Source: Incurvaria masculella
Taxonomy: Eukaryota; Arthropoda; Insecta; Lepidoptera; Incurvariidae
Direction of reading: 5' to 3'
NCBI GenBank assembly: GCA_946894095.1
Contig: OX335651.1
Span: 20,296,501 to 20,360,500 of the forward strand
DNA: 64,000 nucleotides
The position numbers and the translations under genes are program-made. Position 1 is the first letter of the stretch; every line of letters starts with the position of its first letter. Below the pieces are notes generated by a model. The model was given only the letters and a program-made list of their open reading frames with translations, was not told the origin of the DNA and did no database searches. Positions 34,653 through 46,194 of the stretch are shown piece by piece.

Positions 34653-34941
34653 AATGGTGATGATACAGCGACCCTGGTATGTCGGTGGGTTGTGCCACCC
34701 AGTTATTATAAGACGTAAAAAGCGACGAAGGAGAAATAAATATATTATTAATTGAAAAGCTTGTCAAGTTTTCTCTTGGGATTCTTGAAGTGGTGCTCCC
34801 CTACTTAAGGGTGTCCAAAATATTGGGGTCATAGCAAATAATTGCTTGCATCAGGGCAGAAAGTGGGGCCGAAGTTTTATTTTCTTTAAAAATAGCTACA
34901 CCCATCTCTAGCCAATGTTCACTTATCTCTTGCCGTGTGTT

Positions 34942-35138
34942 GGTCTCGCTAAAATCCGAGAACGGCTCACAACCCACTTTAGCATCATTTTTAGGGTTCC
35001 GTGCCCAAAATGTGACGGACGGACGGACGGACGGACGGGCGGTCAGCGGAGGCTAATAGGGTTTCGTTGACAACCTTTGGGACGTACCCTAAAAATGATG
35101 CTAAAGTGGGTTGAGCCGTTCTCGTATTTTAGCCAGAC
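34942..35138. mobile_element. Inverted duplication around a GGAC-array repeat, copy 4
   Basis: Arms of about 55 bp: left TCCGAGAACGGCTCACAACC plus CACTTTAGCATCATTTTTAG; right CTAAAAATGATGCTAAAGTG plus GGTTGAGCCGTTCTCG. Between them is a short GGAC-array repeat (GTTCCGTGCCC...GGACGGACGG). The arms include host-like flanking sequence as well as the repeat end. Confidence 0.85.
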
Positions 35139-35339
35139 CCCTTCGTGTGCGAATCCGAGTGGCACATGGACTTTCTTTGTTCGCCTCAGTACTGGGGTGG
35201 TTTAGATTTACAACAGTGGCGCTGTAGTCGAGATATTGACCTACGTGGAGCCGGCATCTTAGCTAGTCAAGGTTAAAAGCCTATTTGAGTTGAGGGTTAT
35301 GAATATCACATAGTATTACTTTACGTCATTGGATGTTAG

Positions 35340-35455
35340 CCCAAAATACCTATTTGGATGTAGGTACCATGCCAGGACCTACCCTAATATTGCATGAACT
35401 AAATCGAAAACGTGGACAATTCTTACTGCCGCTTCGACCATCGTTCAGTCGTTAA
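35340..35455 (-). mobile_element. SINE fragment (body/tail)
   Basis: TACCATGCCAGGACCTACCC and CCGCTTCGACCATCGTTCAG are plus-strand views of the SINE body. Truncated just upstream of the Helitron at 35477. Confidence 0.7.
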
Positions 35456-35740
35456 CCTTACTATAAAAGTTTTTAATCTATATATATATAAAATGCTAAT
35501 GTGCGTACGTAAAGACAGGATTTTCTCTATCTCCACTAACTCCAATCAACTTCCCGATGGGGTGGTAAATACCTCTTGGTCTCCCGGTGGGAGTAAGGGA
35601 GTTTCGTCGCGGTGGGTGGAAGTGGGTGATTGTGGGTGGTGAAAATGTAGAAAAATATATATCTGCCCTTTTCTAACTTATGAGAACTTCCGAAAATGAT
35701 ATAAAAAACACTTAATTGTGTGCAACTGTTATAGTCGATC

Positions 35741-35900
35741 TGGAATGTTCTAGAAAGTTCTAAAAAATTCTGGAATGATCTAGAAAGTTCTAAAACTTTC
35801 TGGAATAATCTAGATAGCTCTAAATTGTGTACAACTGTTGTAGTCGATCTGGAATGTTCTAGAAAGTTCTAAAAATTTCCGGAATGATCTAGAAATTTCT
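35741..35900 (+). promoter_or_regulatory. Array of heat-shock elements (nGAAnnTTCn)
   Basis: GGAATGTTCTAGAAAGTTCT occurs twice (about 35742 and 35851), each four perfectly alternating GAA/TTC units. Further partial units (TTCTGGAATGATCTAGAAAG; TTTCCGGAATGATCTAGAAA) sit between them. TTCTAGAA is the ideal HSF half-pair. The region is two tandem copies of a ~110-bp block, each beginning with GCAACTGTTATAGTCGATCT or a close variant. Confidence 0.8.
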
Positions 35901-35958
35901 AAAATGTGTAAAACTCCTGTAATCGGTCTAAAGGATCCTGATCGAAGTGTTCTACATC

Positions 35959-36040
35959 TGAATGTTCTAGAGTGTTCTGGTACTAGAAATTTCGATATCC
36001 GATGGTATATAAAACGAAACTCAGCGACTTTTCGTCAGTT
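35959..36040 (+). promoter_or_regulatory. Hsp-type core promoter module 1
   Basis: GAATGTTCTAGAGTGTTCTG, then AGAAATTTCG (GAA/TTC), TATATAAA at 36006-36013 and the arthropod initiator TCAGTT at 36035-36040. The first T of the TATA box is 31 nt before the initiator A. The following A/G-rich leader (GTTAAGAGTGAACAGTG) resembles hsp70 5' UTRs. Confidence 0.75.
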
Positions 36041-36139
36041 AAATCGTATTTACAGTCGAGAGAAGGTTAATCGGAGTTAAGAGTGAACAGTGGTCAAATG
36101 AATTGAAGTGATTTTGACAAGTGCAAAAGAACAAACTAT

Positions 36140-36222
36140 TTGAATGTTCTAGAGTGTTCTGGTACTAAAAATTTCGATATCCGATGGTATATAAACCGAA
36201 ACACAGCGACTTTTCGTCAGTT
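36140..36222 (+). promoter_or_regulatory. Hsp-type core promoter module 2 (duplicate)
   Basis: Near copy of module 1: GAATGTTCTAGAGTGTTCTG, TATATAAA at 36188-36195 and TCAGTT at 36217-36222, with the same 31-nt spacing. It differs at a few bases, for example ATAAACCGAAACACAGC against ATAAAACGAAACTCAGC. Confidence 0.75.
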
Positions 36223-36321
36223 AAATCGTAGTTTCTTTTTGATTCAGGAAATAATTCAGACCGAAATCAATCCATCACGACATTGACCCGAGCGGAGCCG
36301 GGTACCGCAGCTAGTTTTTAT

Positions 36322-36514
36322 ATATGGACGACTAATACCAACTGCACGTCATGATATAATACGTCATGATATTAGCCCAACACACCACATTCTCGAGGGG
36401 ACCTGCAGTGTTACATTAATTGCACTTTTCCAACTCAGAAAGAGAAAGACAGTGCACAATGAACGGGCGGGGATTTAAACCAATGACCTCTGGCATACGA
36501 GGCAAGTCCCCGCG
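36322..36514 (-). mobile_element. tRNA-headed SINE fragment
   Basis: On the minus strand: GCGGGGACTTGCCTCGTATG, the B-box-like GGTTTAAATCC, CTTTCTCTTTCTGAGTTGGA and an internally deleted body. The 5S-headed SINE at 36530 lies immediately next to its head. Confidence 0.7.
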
Positions 36515-36529
36515 TAAATTTTTTTTTTT

Positions 36530-36905
36530 ATGTGACTGGACATGGATGGCTAATACCACAAGTTCTGTCATGGTATTAGCCCAACACACCACATGGGAAC
36601 TAGGTGCCATGCCAGGACCTTCCTTATATTGCACGGCTACATTGAACTGGATGGAAAACACGGACAATTTTCATTGCCGCTTCGACCATCGTTCATCCAA
36701 TGCGATGGTACCAACCCGGGCGGGATAAACCCTACCACCTAGTAAGTAAGGAAGGGGACCTACAGCTTAACGTGGAATCCGAACCACGTCCAGCCTCTCT
36801 CAACGGTCGAATGGTCACCCATCCAAGACCAGACCGGACCCAGCGTTGCTTAACTTCGGAGAGCGATCGCCGAAGTGTCGCGCCACTGGGCCACCGAGGC
36901 TGTAG
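36530..36905 (-). mobile_element. SINE with 5S rRNA-like head, copy B
   Basis: Best-preserved copy. Minus strand: GGCCCAGTGGCGCGACACTT, CTCCGAAGTTAAGCAACGCT, GGTCTTGGATGGGTGACCAT, body CCCGCCCGGGTTGGTACCAT, tail CCATCCATGTCCAGTCACAT followed by an A-run (T-run at 36519-36529). Confidence 0.9.
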
Positions 36906-38225
36906 AGTCATTGAGCCACGAGCCATGTAAAAGTAAGGAAGAACCCACGAACGACAAATCCCTTAGTCGCTTTTTAAAACACTTACGGGAAGAAACGCAG
37001 TAGTATGCAGTAAAATTGTATTTTATTTATAACAAAAGGCTTATCAAGTACCTATAACTCGGGAACAATAGGTTACCTACATACTGAATTGAATTAAAGT
37101 GATAAATTCACGTGTGATATTTCATGACTTGCCGCATTCGAATCCCCGTTTCTTTTGACCAGCCGGGATACCTATGCAATCCCACAAGTTGTTATGATGT
37201 GTTTGTGTGCAAAGTAATAAGGGGATAATTAATTTCAATAAAAATGTTTTAAAATAATGTTTGTCACTTTTTATTTATGAAAAAGTTTTTCTGCTGTTTG
37301 AAATTTATATTTCCTATGCCTTGCCATATATTGCCTATGAATTTTTATGTAGTAATTTATTTTGATAGTATAATTATGTAATCGATTTATAACCTGTGTG
37401 TCCTATGTTTTGTTTGTTTTTTGGATGTTCAATACCAGTGAAGTGCGCACCTTTTTAAACTGAAGTATGCGGATCTCAATGCGTCCTGTGTACTAGTCTG
37501 TTTGTGAACCTTTTACTAAATGAAACCGATGAAACTTATGAAATATAATTGTATTTTCTGGCATGGTTTTAGAATGGTACCGGGATCATTCCTCCGGGAA
37601 TGCGGTGTGTTATGCGTATATCATGACAGTGGATGTGGTTTTAGTCACCCATGGTTTCATATAAATGTTTTACCAACAGTTTAGGTTTACATTTTGGACT
37701 ATTAACTATTATATATAACTAACTAATCGTATTATACCCATGTAAAAAACATTTTTAACGTTAGTTCTTATAAGACAAACCTGGTTTAGTTTAAGAATTA
37801 CAGTATAATGTATTCGATTGTTTATATTAAATAAAAAAAATAAATAAAAAAATAATAATTGTATTCCTATAAAATTCCCCTACAATATTTCCTCTTAAGT
37901 GTCAACTAAAACATTATGGTGGTGGTCCTCTGGATAACGTACGAATCCCTGATACGGAACCTCTCGCGTGGGCGTCCTTCGGAAATCTCCGATAAGAGCC
38001 CATTTGTTTTACTTATGTTTTTCAATAATCCCCTTATCGGCCCGATGCATCAGAGGGTGTACGGTGGGTGGCAGCGAACTATCGTGCACCTTTTTATGTA
38101 AATCGTACGGGATTTACATTTATATTGAAAGTGACCACTATTGTTGTGTGCCCTTGACATTTCGAATGGACTTTGAACCTTAAGATTGTATCTTTTCCGG
38201 GAGCTTTCGTTGCTAAAGAGAAATA
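36906..38225. other. No gene recognised
   Basis: CCCTTAGTCGCTTTTTAAAA (about 36960) is a lepidopteran repeat piece also seen near 47730. A SINE tail fragment lies at about 37570-37660 (GGGAATGCGGTGTGTTATGC). Otherwise AT-rich. Confidence 0.5.
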
Positions 38226-39505
38226 TTGGTTGGGGAAAAAGTTTCTTCGCATTTTTTAAGAAAATTCAAAACATTTTTTAATATGGTTTATTTACATTTA
38301 ACTAAAGTATGTAGGTACCATTTTGTTCGATAACTTTTTGCCATCTTGTAGATAGGGACATGATCCCATTGCTATAGAAATATTGGGACTTCTGATCAAT
38401 ATACCGCGACAAGTGGTTTTGGCAGTCCTCTCGTGATGTTAACCTGACACTGCCTAAAGAATTCTGAAGAGACCTAAACAGGTGGAAATCTGAAAGTGCA
38501 AGGTCAGGACTATACGGCGGATGCATTAACACCTCCCAGCCAAACTCTCTTAGTTTTTGCTGAGTGGCTAAAGATGTGTGAGGTCTAGCGTTATCATGAT
38601 GAAAAACCACACCCCTTCTGTTGATTAATTCCGGCCGCTTTCTCTCAACTTCTTGCTTTAATCTCATCAGTTGTTCGCAGTAGAGTTCAGAATCGATGGT
38701 CCTGCCTGGTGGTAACAGCTCATAATGAATAATGCCCTTCCAATCCCACCACACACACAGCATCACCTTGTTGCGAGTTAACCCGGGTCTCGCCACAGTC
38801 TGTGAAGCTTGACCGGCCTTTGACCACGACTTTTTCGCACGTTCTTGTCGTACGTGATCCACTTTTCATCACCAGTTATCAGCTTCTTCAAAAATAGTTC
38901 GGTTTCATTACGTCGTAATAAAGAATCACAAATGAGTACACGGTTCATTAGGTTTCTTTCAGTGAGCTCGTGAGGTACCCATATATCGAGCTTTTTTGTG
39001 TACCCAGTTTTTTTCAAATGCGCCAAAACTGTTTTGTGGTCAATTCCTAGTTCTTCAGCTACGTCGTAACTACTGATATGCCGATCTTGCTCCACTTTTT
39101 CAAAAATGGCATCCATTTTATCCGTAATAGGGCGACCAGAGCGACGTGCATCTTTGACATCAAAATTTCCGGATTGAAAACGCTTAAACCAAAGTGCTAC
39201 TCTCACAGACACTGCACTAGGTCCATAAACATCGCAAATGTTTTTCGCGGCTTGCGTTGCATTTTTACCTTTTTTGTAGTAAAATTTTAAAATGTATCGA
39301 ATTTCTTCATTACATTCACTCATTTTGACAGTACGAAAAACAAATGAGAATCACACATTTTCCTAATTTGAATTTGGAATTATGTTCTTTAAAATTTAAA
39401 CTTTCAATGATACCAAAACCAGCCAGATACAAATAGTATAGCCAAAGAGATTTTATTACAAGTTCATACATACTATAATGCGAAAAGACTTTTTCCCCGA
39501 CCTAT
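38226..39505 (-). mobile_element. mariner element, copy 2 (near full length)
   Basis: TA-flanked, with the same inverted termini as copy 1 (TTGGTTGGGGAAAAAGT / ATAGGTCGGGGAAAAAGT), opposite orientation. Encodes a frameshifted transposase. Confidence 0.92.
38302..39323 (-). pseudogene. mariner transposase, one frameshift
   Basis: ATG at 39323. The N-terminal DNA-binding half and first catalytic D (GDEKW) are read in one frame to about 38840, then the frame shifts by loss of one G in an AAAAAGG/AAAAAG run. The second half (FHHDNARPH, PYSPDLA) is in another frame to 38302. It also has a 3-nt deletion (VALWF against VAQIWF in copy 1). The position that is a stop in copy 1 is Trp here. Confidence 0.92.
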
Positions 39506-40405
39506 TATTAAAAAAGATCACGACTAAGGCTACCGCCATAGATGAAATACTAACGTGATGATGCTATAATAATATAAATAGAGAGACCAATAAATAATTC
39601 ATTCATTTTTTTCTTATACTTTATTCAGACACTTGTCATTTTCATATTAAAGTATTTACTCTTTGCTACTACTACTAGGCTCCACTCGCAACAATATTGA
39701 CAATATTTTTTAAAAGTAGCTTATTCGGTGATGGGGTCTGTGAGCCGTTGCCCCGTTGCTGCTGTTGGATAACCCAAGAAACCATAAAACACCTTTTAGC
39801 ATTTATTTCGGCATTAATGCAAGTTGTGTAAGCTTAACGGGTCAGAATCTGTACATGAAAGTGAACTAATTTTATTCTGCTTTTACTTTCAAGACATAAC
39901 AGTATTTCCATATGTTTGTTGATGACCAACAAAAAATCATGTAGCGTGAAATTGTTTGATCTTCAAAACATCGTCGAACGAAAGATCTGTATATAGAATC
40001 ATCCACATTCAGCTCTGACTACCTGCAGTACTGTACGGTCGTTTACTATCAAATGTATCATAACCACGGAATATTGTTCTGTGGTTTCTACACATTACTG
40101 AACCGTGTAATTTTCCAAATAGTGGAGCTCATTAAACAGTACTGTCAAACATAATTAATGTTCCTAAACATGTGAACGACACGATACTGAAGTGATGAAT
40201 CTAGTTTCTCAACTCACCTCTCTCTTTTTTTTTAAAGTCATTCTTTATTGTATAAACACGAAATAAAATTTAAATTAATATTAGTCTAACAAATAAAATT
40301 TAATTAAAACTAAAACTAAAGAAAAATGTGGATCGGAGAGCAATCCAATGAAATGATAACACTAGCCGCGTTGCCTTTTTGAATTTCGAGAGCGATTCTA
40401 CGGAT
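39506..40405. other. No gene recognised
   Basis: AT-rich. AAAGTCATTCTTTATTGTAT at about 40235 onward may be the 3' end of the minus-strand LINE that follows. Confidence 0.4.
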
Positions 40406-40409
40406 AATA

Positions 40410-40940
40410 AAGACTTTTGCACGACAATCGCCAGACTTCTCCACTAGGAGTTTTCCGATGTCATCTGCAAAAGCCTTAGCGTCCGGTGACCAAGGTCCAA
40501 AGGTCTCGTCGGTGAAAGGCGAAATTCAAAACGGTCAAGCAGCGATGTGTACTTAGACAAAAGTGTCTTTGTCGCGGCCGCTCCGGCCACCCGGGATGTG
40601 TCGTGCACATGGGACGGTGCCAAGGTATCGACGCACGTCGCATCCCGTACAAAGGTCTGCCTCGACTCCATGTTACCAAGGTCATTCCATCCGGTCCCTT
40701 CCCGTCATTGCGGCTTATGCCGGGTGGCTCAATAATGCATGGATGTAACAGACGCCAAGGAGCGTTTTATGATGTTATTAACGCTGCAATGACGGGATAT
40801 GCCACCAGCACTTCTTTGACAAAATTGACCATGGAGACCGAAGCAGTCAACACTTGCTCCACATGTGCAAATATGGGGTTGACACACCTTGGCACCCACC
40901 CGTCCCTTAGTTGTCAAACGTGTGGTTGGTGTTTGTTGTT
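40410..40940 (-). pseudogene. Non-LTR retrotransposon, C-terminal region, frameshifted
   Basis: Pieces in two minus frames: RVGAKVCQPHICTCGASVDC, then RRSAGGISRHCSVNNIIKRS, then (shifted) RDATCVDTLAPSHVHDTSRV and LLSKYTSLLDRFEF. I recognise the order CxCGA-x-VD / H.L.CRRS.GR..RH / WDATCVDTLAPSH as a conserved tail of lepidopteran non-LTR reverse transcriptase ORFs (remembered). At least two frameshifts or stops; dead. Confidence 0.75.
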
Positions 40941-41069
40941 ATATTTGGATTAACTAGACAGTTTATGACTTTGTCGAACATATTCGGGCCTATTAGCAAT
41001 CGAGGTTGGGACTATAACTGCTTCGTCCGTCACCTAAATTCTAAAAACGTCAAACTCCATACAAGTTTT

Positions 41070-41410
41070 TAGGGTTCCGTACCCAAAGGGTGAAAACGGA
41101 ACCCCATTACTAAGCCTGCGCTGTCCGTCCGTCCGTCCGTCCGTCCGTCCGTCCGTCCGTCCGTCCGTCCGTCCGTCCGTCCGTCCGTCCGTCCGTCCGT
41201 CCGTCTGTCACAGGGCTGTATCTCATGAACCGTAATAGGTAGACAGCTGAAATTTTCACAGAGTGTGTATTTATTTTGCCGCTACAACAACAAATGGGTA
41301 AGATTAAAAAATAATTAAAATTAAAGGGGGCTCCCATACAAAAAACGTGTTTTTTTACGATGGTACGGAACCCTTCGTGTGCGAGTCCGACTCGCATTTG
41401 GCCGGTTTTT
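41070..41410 (+). mobile_element. Lepidopteran GGAC-array repeat, copy 5 (complete)
   Basis: Starts TTTTTAGGGTTCCGTACCC and ends GAGTCCGACTCGCATTTGGC plus CGGTTTTT, the fullest copy here. Its (CCGT)n array at about 41122-41204 has around 20 units. The minus frame reads TDGR repeats, an artefact. Confidence 0.88.
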
Positions 41411-41554
41411 ACTAGATATTCTGTGGTTTTACTTCTTCAAGTTGTCAAAGTGAAACTCGAATTCGCAAACGACGATTTCTATGAATAATCATGTATTTAC
41501 GGCGACGGAGAGTAAGTTGTCAAATCAAACTCGGACTCGCAAACGTTAGTTCGC

Positions 41555-41930
41555 TTAAGAATGGCCCGTAAGCTATGCTCCCCATACAAACGTAGTTTAC
41601 TAATCATTTTAAAACTGCTTTTCGAATTAAATTGATATTTAATATCTAATATCAGGCAACAAATATCTGTGCCTGCACGCTATTGTTTTTTTGTAAAATC
41701 AAAACAGAATCAAATGAAAGCAAAAAGAAAATCTTCATAATAATTTTGTTTTCTCTGTGGTTTGACCCAGGATACATTTACCGAAAAAACAAAGACATGC
41801 AGACACAGATATGAATAGCGTTATTTTAGATACCAAATTTCAAGTAAATTGGAACAGTGGTTTTAAGATTATCAGTAAACTACGTTTGTATGGGGGGCGA
41901 AATTTCCTGATGCTTACGGGCCCACCTTAA
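41555..41930. mobile_element. TTAA-flanked MITE, second family
   Basis: TTAA at 41555-41558 and 41927-41930 enclose inverted ends GAATGGCCCGTAAGC and GCTTACGGGCCCACC, with subterminal CATACAAACGTAGTTTACT inverted. A truncated copy is at 19010-19090. Confidence 0.75.
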
Positions 41931-44130
41931 CGCCCACTGCGCAGTGCGCACGCTCTTCAATTTCTCCATACATTTGAAAACGCCAGTCGATCGGTTTGGC
42001 GTAAACGCCAATTTAGGTAACAACTGGGACTATGGGTATCTGTCCTTTCCCCATTTTACCGCCCGCTCTTGCGCCGCGCCGTCGTGCTAGGACAGCCTTC
42101 ACAGATTCTCTTTCTGCATATCCAGTTAATGCGTTGATAGCGTAATTCTGTCACCAGACACCCCTTAAGCGGGTGGTATGATTAGCTAGTGTAACGCTAG
42201 GTGTCACTAACGGTTCTCGTAACGGCTGTCACACTCGCAGGGACAGCGTAATTATTTTTTAACAGCTAACCGTCCCTGCTATCTATGGCGTGGCGAGTCC
42301 CGCTTTCAAGTAGGTACACATTTGCATAATGTCCACGGCTAACTTGCTTGCGAGACATGAACTAAGTAGTCTCTTGCCGCGGGAGAGGCCAGACGAATTC
42401 ATTACGTAGGTGCATCTGCATATTTACCTCCCAACTGTTACTAGATGGCCCGTATCTTTGGTCCCATAGATAAAACGGAAAGAGATATGCCGTCTAGCGC
42501 GCTACATGTCGCTACTATGAGAACCGCTGCTCGTTCCGATTTGAGCCATAAACGATGACAGTGCTAAAAGCGTATACAAGCGTCCCGAATCACGATTGGA
42601 CGCTCAAAACTGTAAGCATCGCAAATGATTCGGACCGTTTGTGTACGCTGTTAAGGAAACAAAACAACAAACACGGAAGAAATGACATTAGTTCCAGTAG
42701 TTTACCTCAAATTTCAATCTAATCAATTACTCTAAGCTGAAGTAAAATTTTCAATTGAGGAACATTCACCGGTTTGTGCAAAGCACGGTGGATAGACGAT
42801 AGACAGCGCTATAGAAACGTCAAAATGTGACACTGACAGTTGCACACACAGTGCCCTATCTCCAAAGCGTGAGCACTGTGTACGGCATTGAGTGACGTAA
42901 CGATGACGTCTTGCCGTTCACGGGACGCCGCTTGAGGGCTGTAAGCGCGAATCGGACCAGTTTTGAGGGTTGGTAACGATGATTCAAATCGAACCGCGAC
43001 CCCTCTGTCTCCATTTTTATAAAACTACCAACCTAACATAAATGTACAAGTCACGAGCGAACATAGTCGCAGACGTATTTCCGGGTTTGTGTGGGTAGGA
43101 ACTGACGTGGCAGATTAGCCTGCGTATAATATCCATTACTGCGAAGTCCAACTGCTTGCAAGGAATCGATAGACAAGATGAAGTAAATGCAAGGATTCCC
43201 TGTGTAGAAAAAAATCGAGTAAGTACGAGTAGGTACTTGTAATTATCAAAATAAAACGAACGAGATAGTTTTCTTGCGGTGTATTTATTTACCGCAAACA
43301 TCTGAAAAAGATCGAGTCAACCAGTTAACCGAGTCACCATCGATCCATCTGACCTTGACAGCAGGTAGCCATTTTGTCAATGCCAATGTGATATACTGAG
43401 CCCGGCGTTCGTCCCTCCGCAGGAAGCTCGTCAGAAATATGGTTAAACATCACTCGCTTGAGGTCGGTGAGATGCTGCCCTGTCAATGTTGGAAGCGCGC
43501 TTCTTTAATCATCGGACGGAGAACTGGTTGCACGGATAATACATTCCGATACAACCGCCTTTTCATGAACCGTATGGTGTAGAAGTGATAAGCAGGCATA
43601 TTTATGCCAATACATGCATTCCAAAGCTAATATATATATGTAAATGTAAAAAATATTATAAAGCTTGTAAAGTGTCTCAGCAAAAACTTTAATTTTGGAT
43701 CGGCGTCATTTTCAACTTTCAGTTGTGGAGTAATCAATATTTCGTGTATGTTTAGTCAAAATACAGATAGTTACGAAAATGGTGTATTACAGATTGGAAG
43801 AACCTGTCTTACGATTTGACTTGTTTGGAGTATTTTTTTTAAGTAAGGCTTGTAGCTATAACTCCTTAAGCACATTTTGTTGCAATACCTACCTTGGAAC
43901 AATAATACGACAACCCCAAATAATACATACTTTATCTACACTTATTTCCGCTTTACGCTTAAAATAAAAATCATATTGCTCTCCATACTTATTCTCAATT
44001 GGCCAACCGTCCATACAAAATATTAACAATGTTGCGAGAATTTTATGTTTGTTTTTTTAGCCCGTATTGTTTCCCAGCTTCAATACCCTACATTAATAGT
44101 TGATCACACTTAGGTCGCCATTTAAACACA
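41931..44130. other. No gene confirmed
   Basis: It contains CCAATTTAGGTAACAACTGG and AAACGCCAGTCGATCGGTTT debris also found (inverted) near 51090. At 43060-43085 is the inverted ACGTCTGCGACTATGTTCG repeat. A short + frame after CCCTCCGCAG at 43423 (to 43580) has an acceptor-like start but no donor or family match. Confidence 0.45.
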
Positions 44131-44132
44131 TT

Positions 44133-44651
44133 TTATTTTCTACTTCTACTTCTTCTACGATTGGTACTAGAAATGGAAATCAGCGGGATTTGTTGAAGTT
44201 TTAATTGCAAATTATCAAAATTATATTGGAATCCAGAAAGCAACATAGCCCATTGTTGCAAGCTCTTTGCAGCCATTTTAGGTTTACCCTTTCCTGAACC
44301 AAACATTCTTGTTAATGCGGCGTAATCCGTCTTGAGCTCAAAACAATAACCAAATAAATATTCGTAAAACTTATTTAATCCAATTGCTAAATCTTCCTTT
44401 TCTATGGTTGAAAATTTTAGTTCAGTTAGATTAATCTTTTTAATAGCGAAAGCGACAGGTATAACGATGCCGTATTCGTCCCTTATTGAAAGTACACAAG
44501 CTGCACCTCCGTCAGAAAAATCACATTTCAATATTTTGGTTGATTCTGGGTCAAAGTGTGCCAGGGTTTCAGTTTGTGTGAGTTTCTTTTTTATATGTTC
44601 AAAGTTAATTCCAGTGGAATGTATCCGTTTTAGGCCTTCATACAGGGGCAT
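44133..44651 (-). pseudogene. Ty3/gypsy-type retroelement RNase H fragment
   Basis: 172 codons matching the RNase H-like region that follows reverse transcriptase in Ty3/gypsy pol. It has the first catalytic Asp (KILKCDFSDGGAACVLS), the spacing to the glutamate (FSTIEKEDLAIGL) and the later Asp (ELKTDYAALTRMFG). No gag, protease, RT or integrase is seen on either side, and no LTRs. A fragment only. Confidence 0.85.
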
Positions 44652-45827
44652 TCATTCGATCCTCGTCGCCAGCACTATTAGTTATTCTGTGTCTACAGTA
44701 AAGGTAACCTCAATCCACGTATAACGTGTGCATTTAGGATGTACCCTATTAATTTAAGGGACCAAAAACACACTGTTAAATTATACGACTTTATTCTGTA
44801 GTACATTATTCCCATCACAAGGGCAAAACAACACAATAATGTGGCCACCTAATAAAAAACCAGATAAGTGTTGCTACACTTTGGCAACTGTAGTAAATAA
44901 TCATTAGGTTGTTTCAAAGATTTATGTTATTTAAGTATGATGAGCACAAGATTCAGAGATTACTGAAGAATGTTCCAAACCGGAGTTTGGAAAGCATAAA
45001 AATAATGAATTTCATTACAGATCTATGTATTCCTTCGTAATTCAATATGAGGAGCTACAAGCTAGAGATATGCTCCAAAACTATTTGAAGTATTTCCAAT
45101 CGTTGTTCTTTTAAGGCTAATAACTCTTTTACAGCTTTCACATCTTCATAGATCGATTACGAGTTTTCCGAACTGGAACTAAGGCACATTACGTCTAAGT
45201 AACAGATGGAAATCGTCAGCGAAATTCCTGTCTCCAATTATTTTGGATGTTCAAACGCGGAATGTTGGACATGTGACCTTAACTGTCTCCGCTTGTCGTC
45301 ACAACGAATAAAGCAATGCGGAATCTCATCACGTGTGGTTGATTGATAGCGGAGATTAGTCGCGGAATGTGCAGAGCACACGCTGGAGGAATCCCCTATA
45401 TTTGCGCTGTCACAGCCTCACAAAGGAAAGTCCTTATCTGCACAAATATCGGCTCATTCCACACGATGCGTGGTTGTTTTCCGACGGAGTCATAGAACTG
45501 AAAGGAAGGTGAAGTGTCATGCAGTATTTACTTGTGTCGCTGTCGTATGGACGAATTGTACAAATTATCGTATGGGAAGTCGACCGCGTGTCGTGTGCCA
45601 CAAGTCCAGCAGATCTATTCCTGGAATATTGTAATCAGGAATCAGGAATCCTGTGTCTAGAAAACTGATTTTATAGCGGTTTTTTTTCGACGGAAAACCT
45701 TTATTAATTAAGAAAACTATGGTCTGGAATATTTTCGATTCCTGCTTACGGAATTCCAGGAGTAGGCCTGCAGATATCGCAAACGCGCACAAACGTGGTC
45801 CCGAAATGCGTTCGCCAAGTCAGTTCC
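44652..45827. other. No gene recognised
   Basis: No splice-flanked frame or repeat family that I can name. Confidence 0.4.
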
Positions 45828-46194
45828 GGCTCGTAGCCTAGTGGCACAGGGACTTGTTTTGCATACCAGAAGTCTAGGCTCTATCCCCGTCCCGTTCATT
45901 GACCACTTTCTTTCTCTTTCTCAGTTGGATACGTGCATTTCATCACGAATGCGAAGTGTTCCATGGCTCGGAATCCATGTTAATCTGCAGGTCCTCTTCC
46001 CCTGCTAGGTGGCATCAATTTTATTCGATGCGATGGGTTGGTACCATCGCATCGAATAAAAAAATGGTCGAAGCAGCAATGAAAAAAAATGTCCATGTTT
46101 TCCATGAAGCTCATAAAGGGAGGTCCTCGCATGCGGTCTGTTGGGTTAAATCATAAATGTGTTGTTGCCATCCATTACTAGTTACATATAAAAA
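45828..46194 (+). mobile_element. SINE with tRNA-like head, copy F
   Basis: GGCTCGTAGCCTAGTGGCAC head, CTTTCTCTTTCTCAGTTGGA, GGTTGGTACCATCGCATCGA body, then a shortened tail near TTGCCATCCATTACTAGTTA. More diverged than copies D and E. Confidence 0.82.

Larger units (their letters stand above)
35477..36314 (+). mobile_element. Non-autonomous Helitron with heat-shock-type promoters
   Basis: Starts TC (TCTATATATATATAAAATGC) after an A and ends CTAG before a T, as expected for Helitron insertion between A and T. ACCCG/CGGGT forms a stem about 10 nt before the CTAG end. 838 bp with no Rep/helicase. Inside are heat-shock-element arrays and two near-identical TATA/initiator modules (separate entries). 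The same 3' terminus occurs at 29588. Confidence 0.78.

Noticed and set aside
36420..36930. Several 60-100-codon frames, repeated near 6993 and 47088
   Set aside because: All are translations of the same SINE on either strand (MANTT..VMVLAQHTTWELGAM); not proteins.
40444..40685. Apparent host gene frames
   Set aside because: Recognised as the C-terminal tail of a non-LTR retrotransposon broken into two frames.
41110..41397. TDGR-repeat protein frame
   Set aside because: Artefact of the (CCGT)n array.
43423..43580. Short + frame after a good acceptor-like CCCTCCGCAG
   Set aside because: No donor, no recognisable family, and it lies among repeat debris; too weak to list as an exon.
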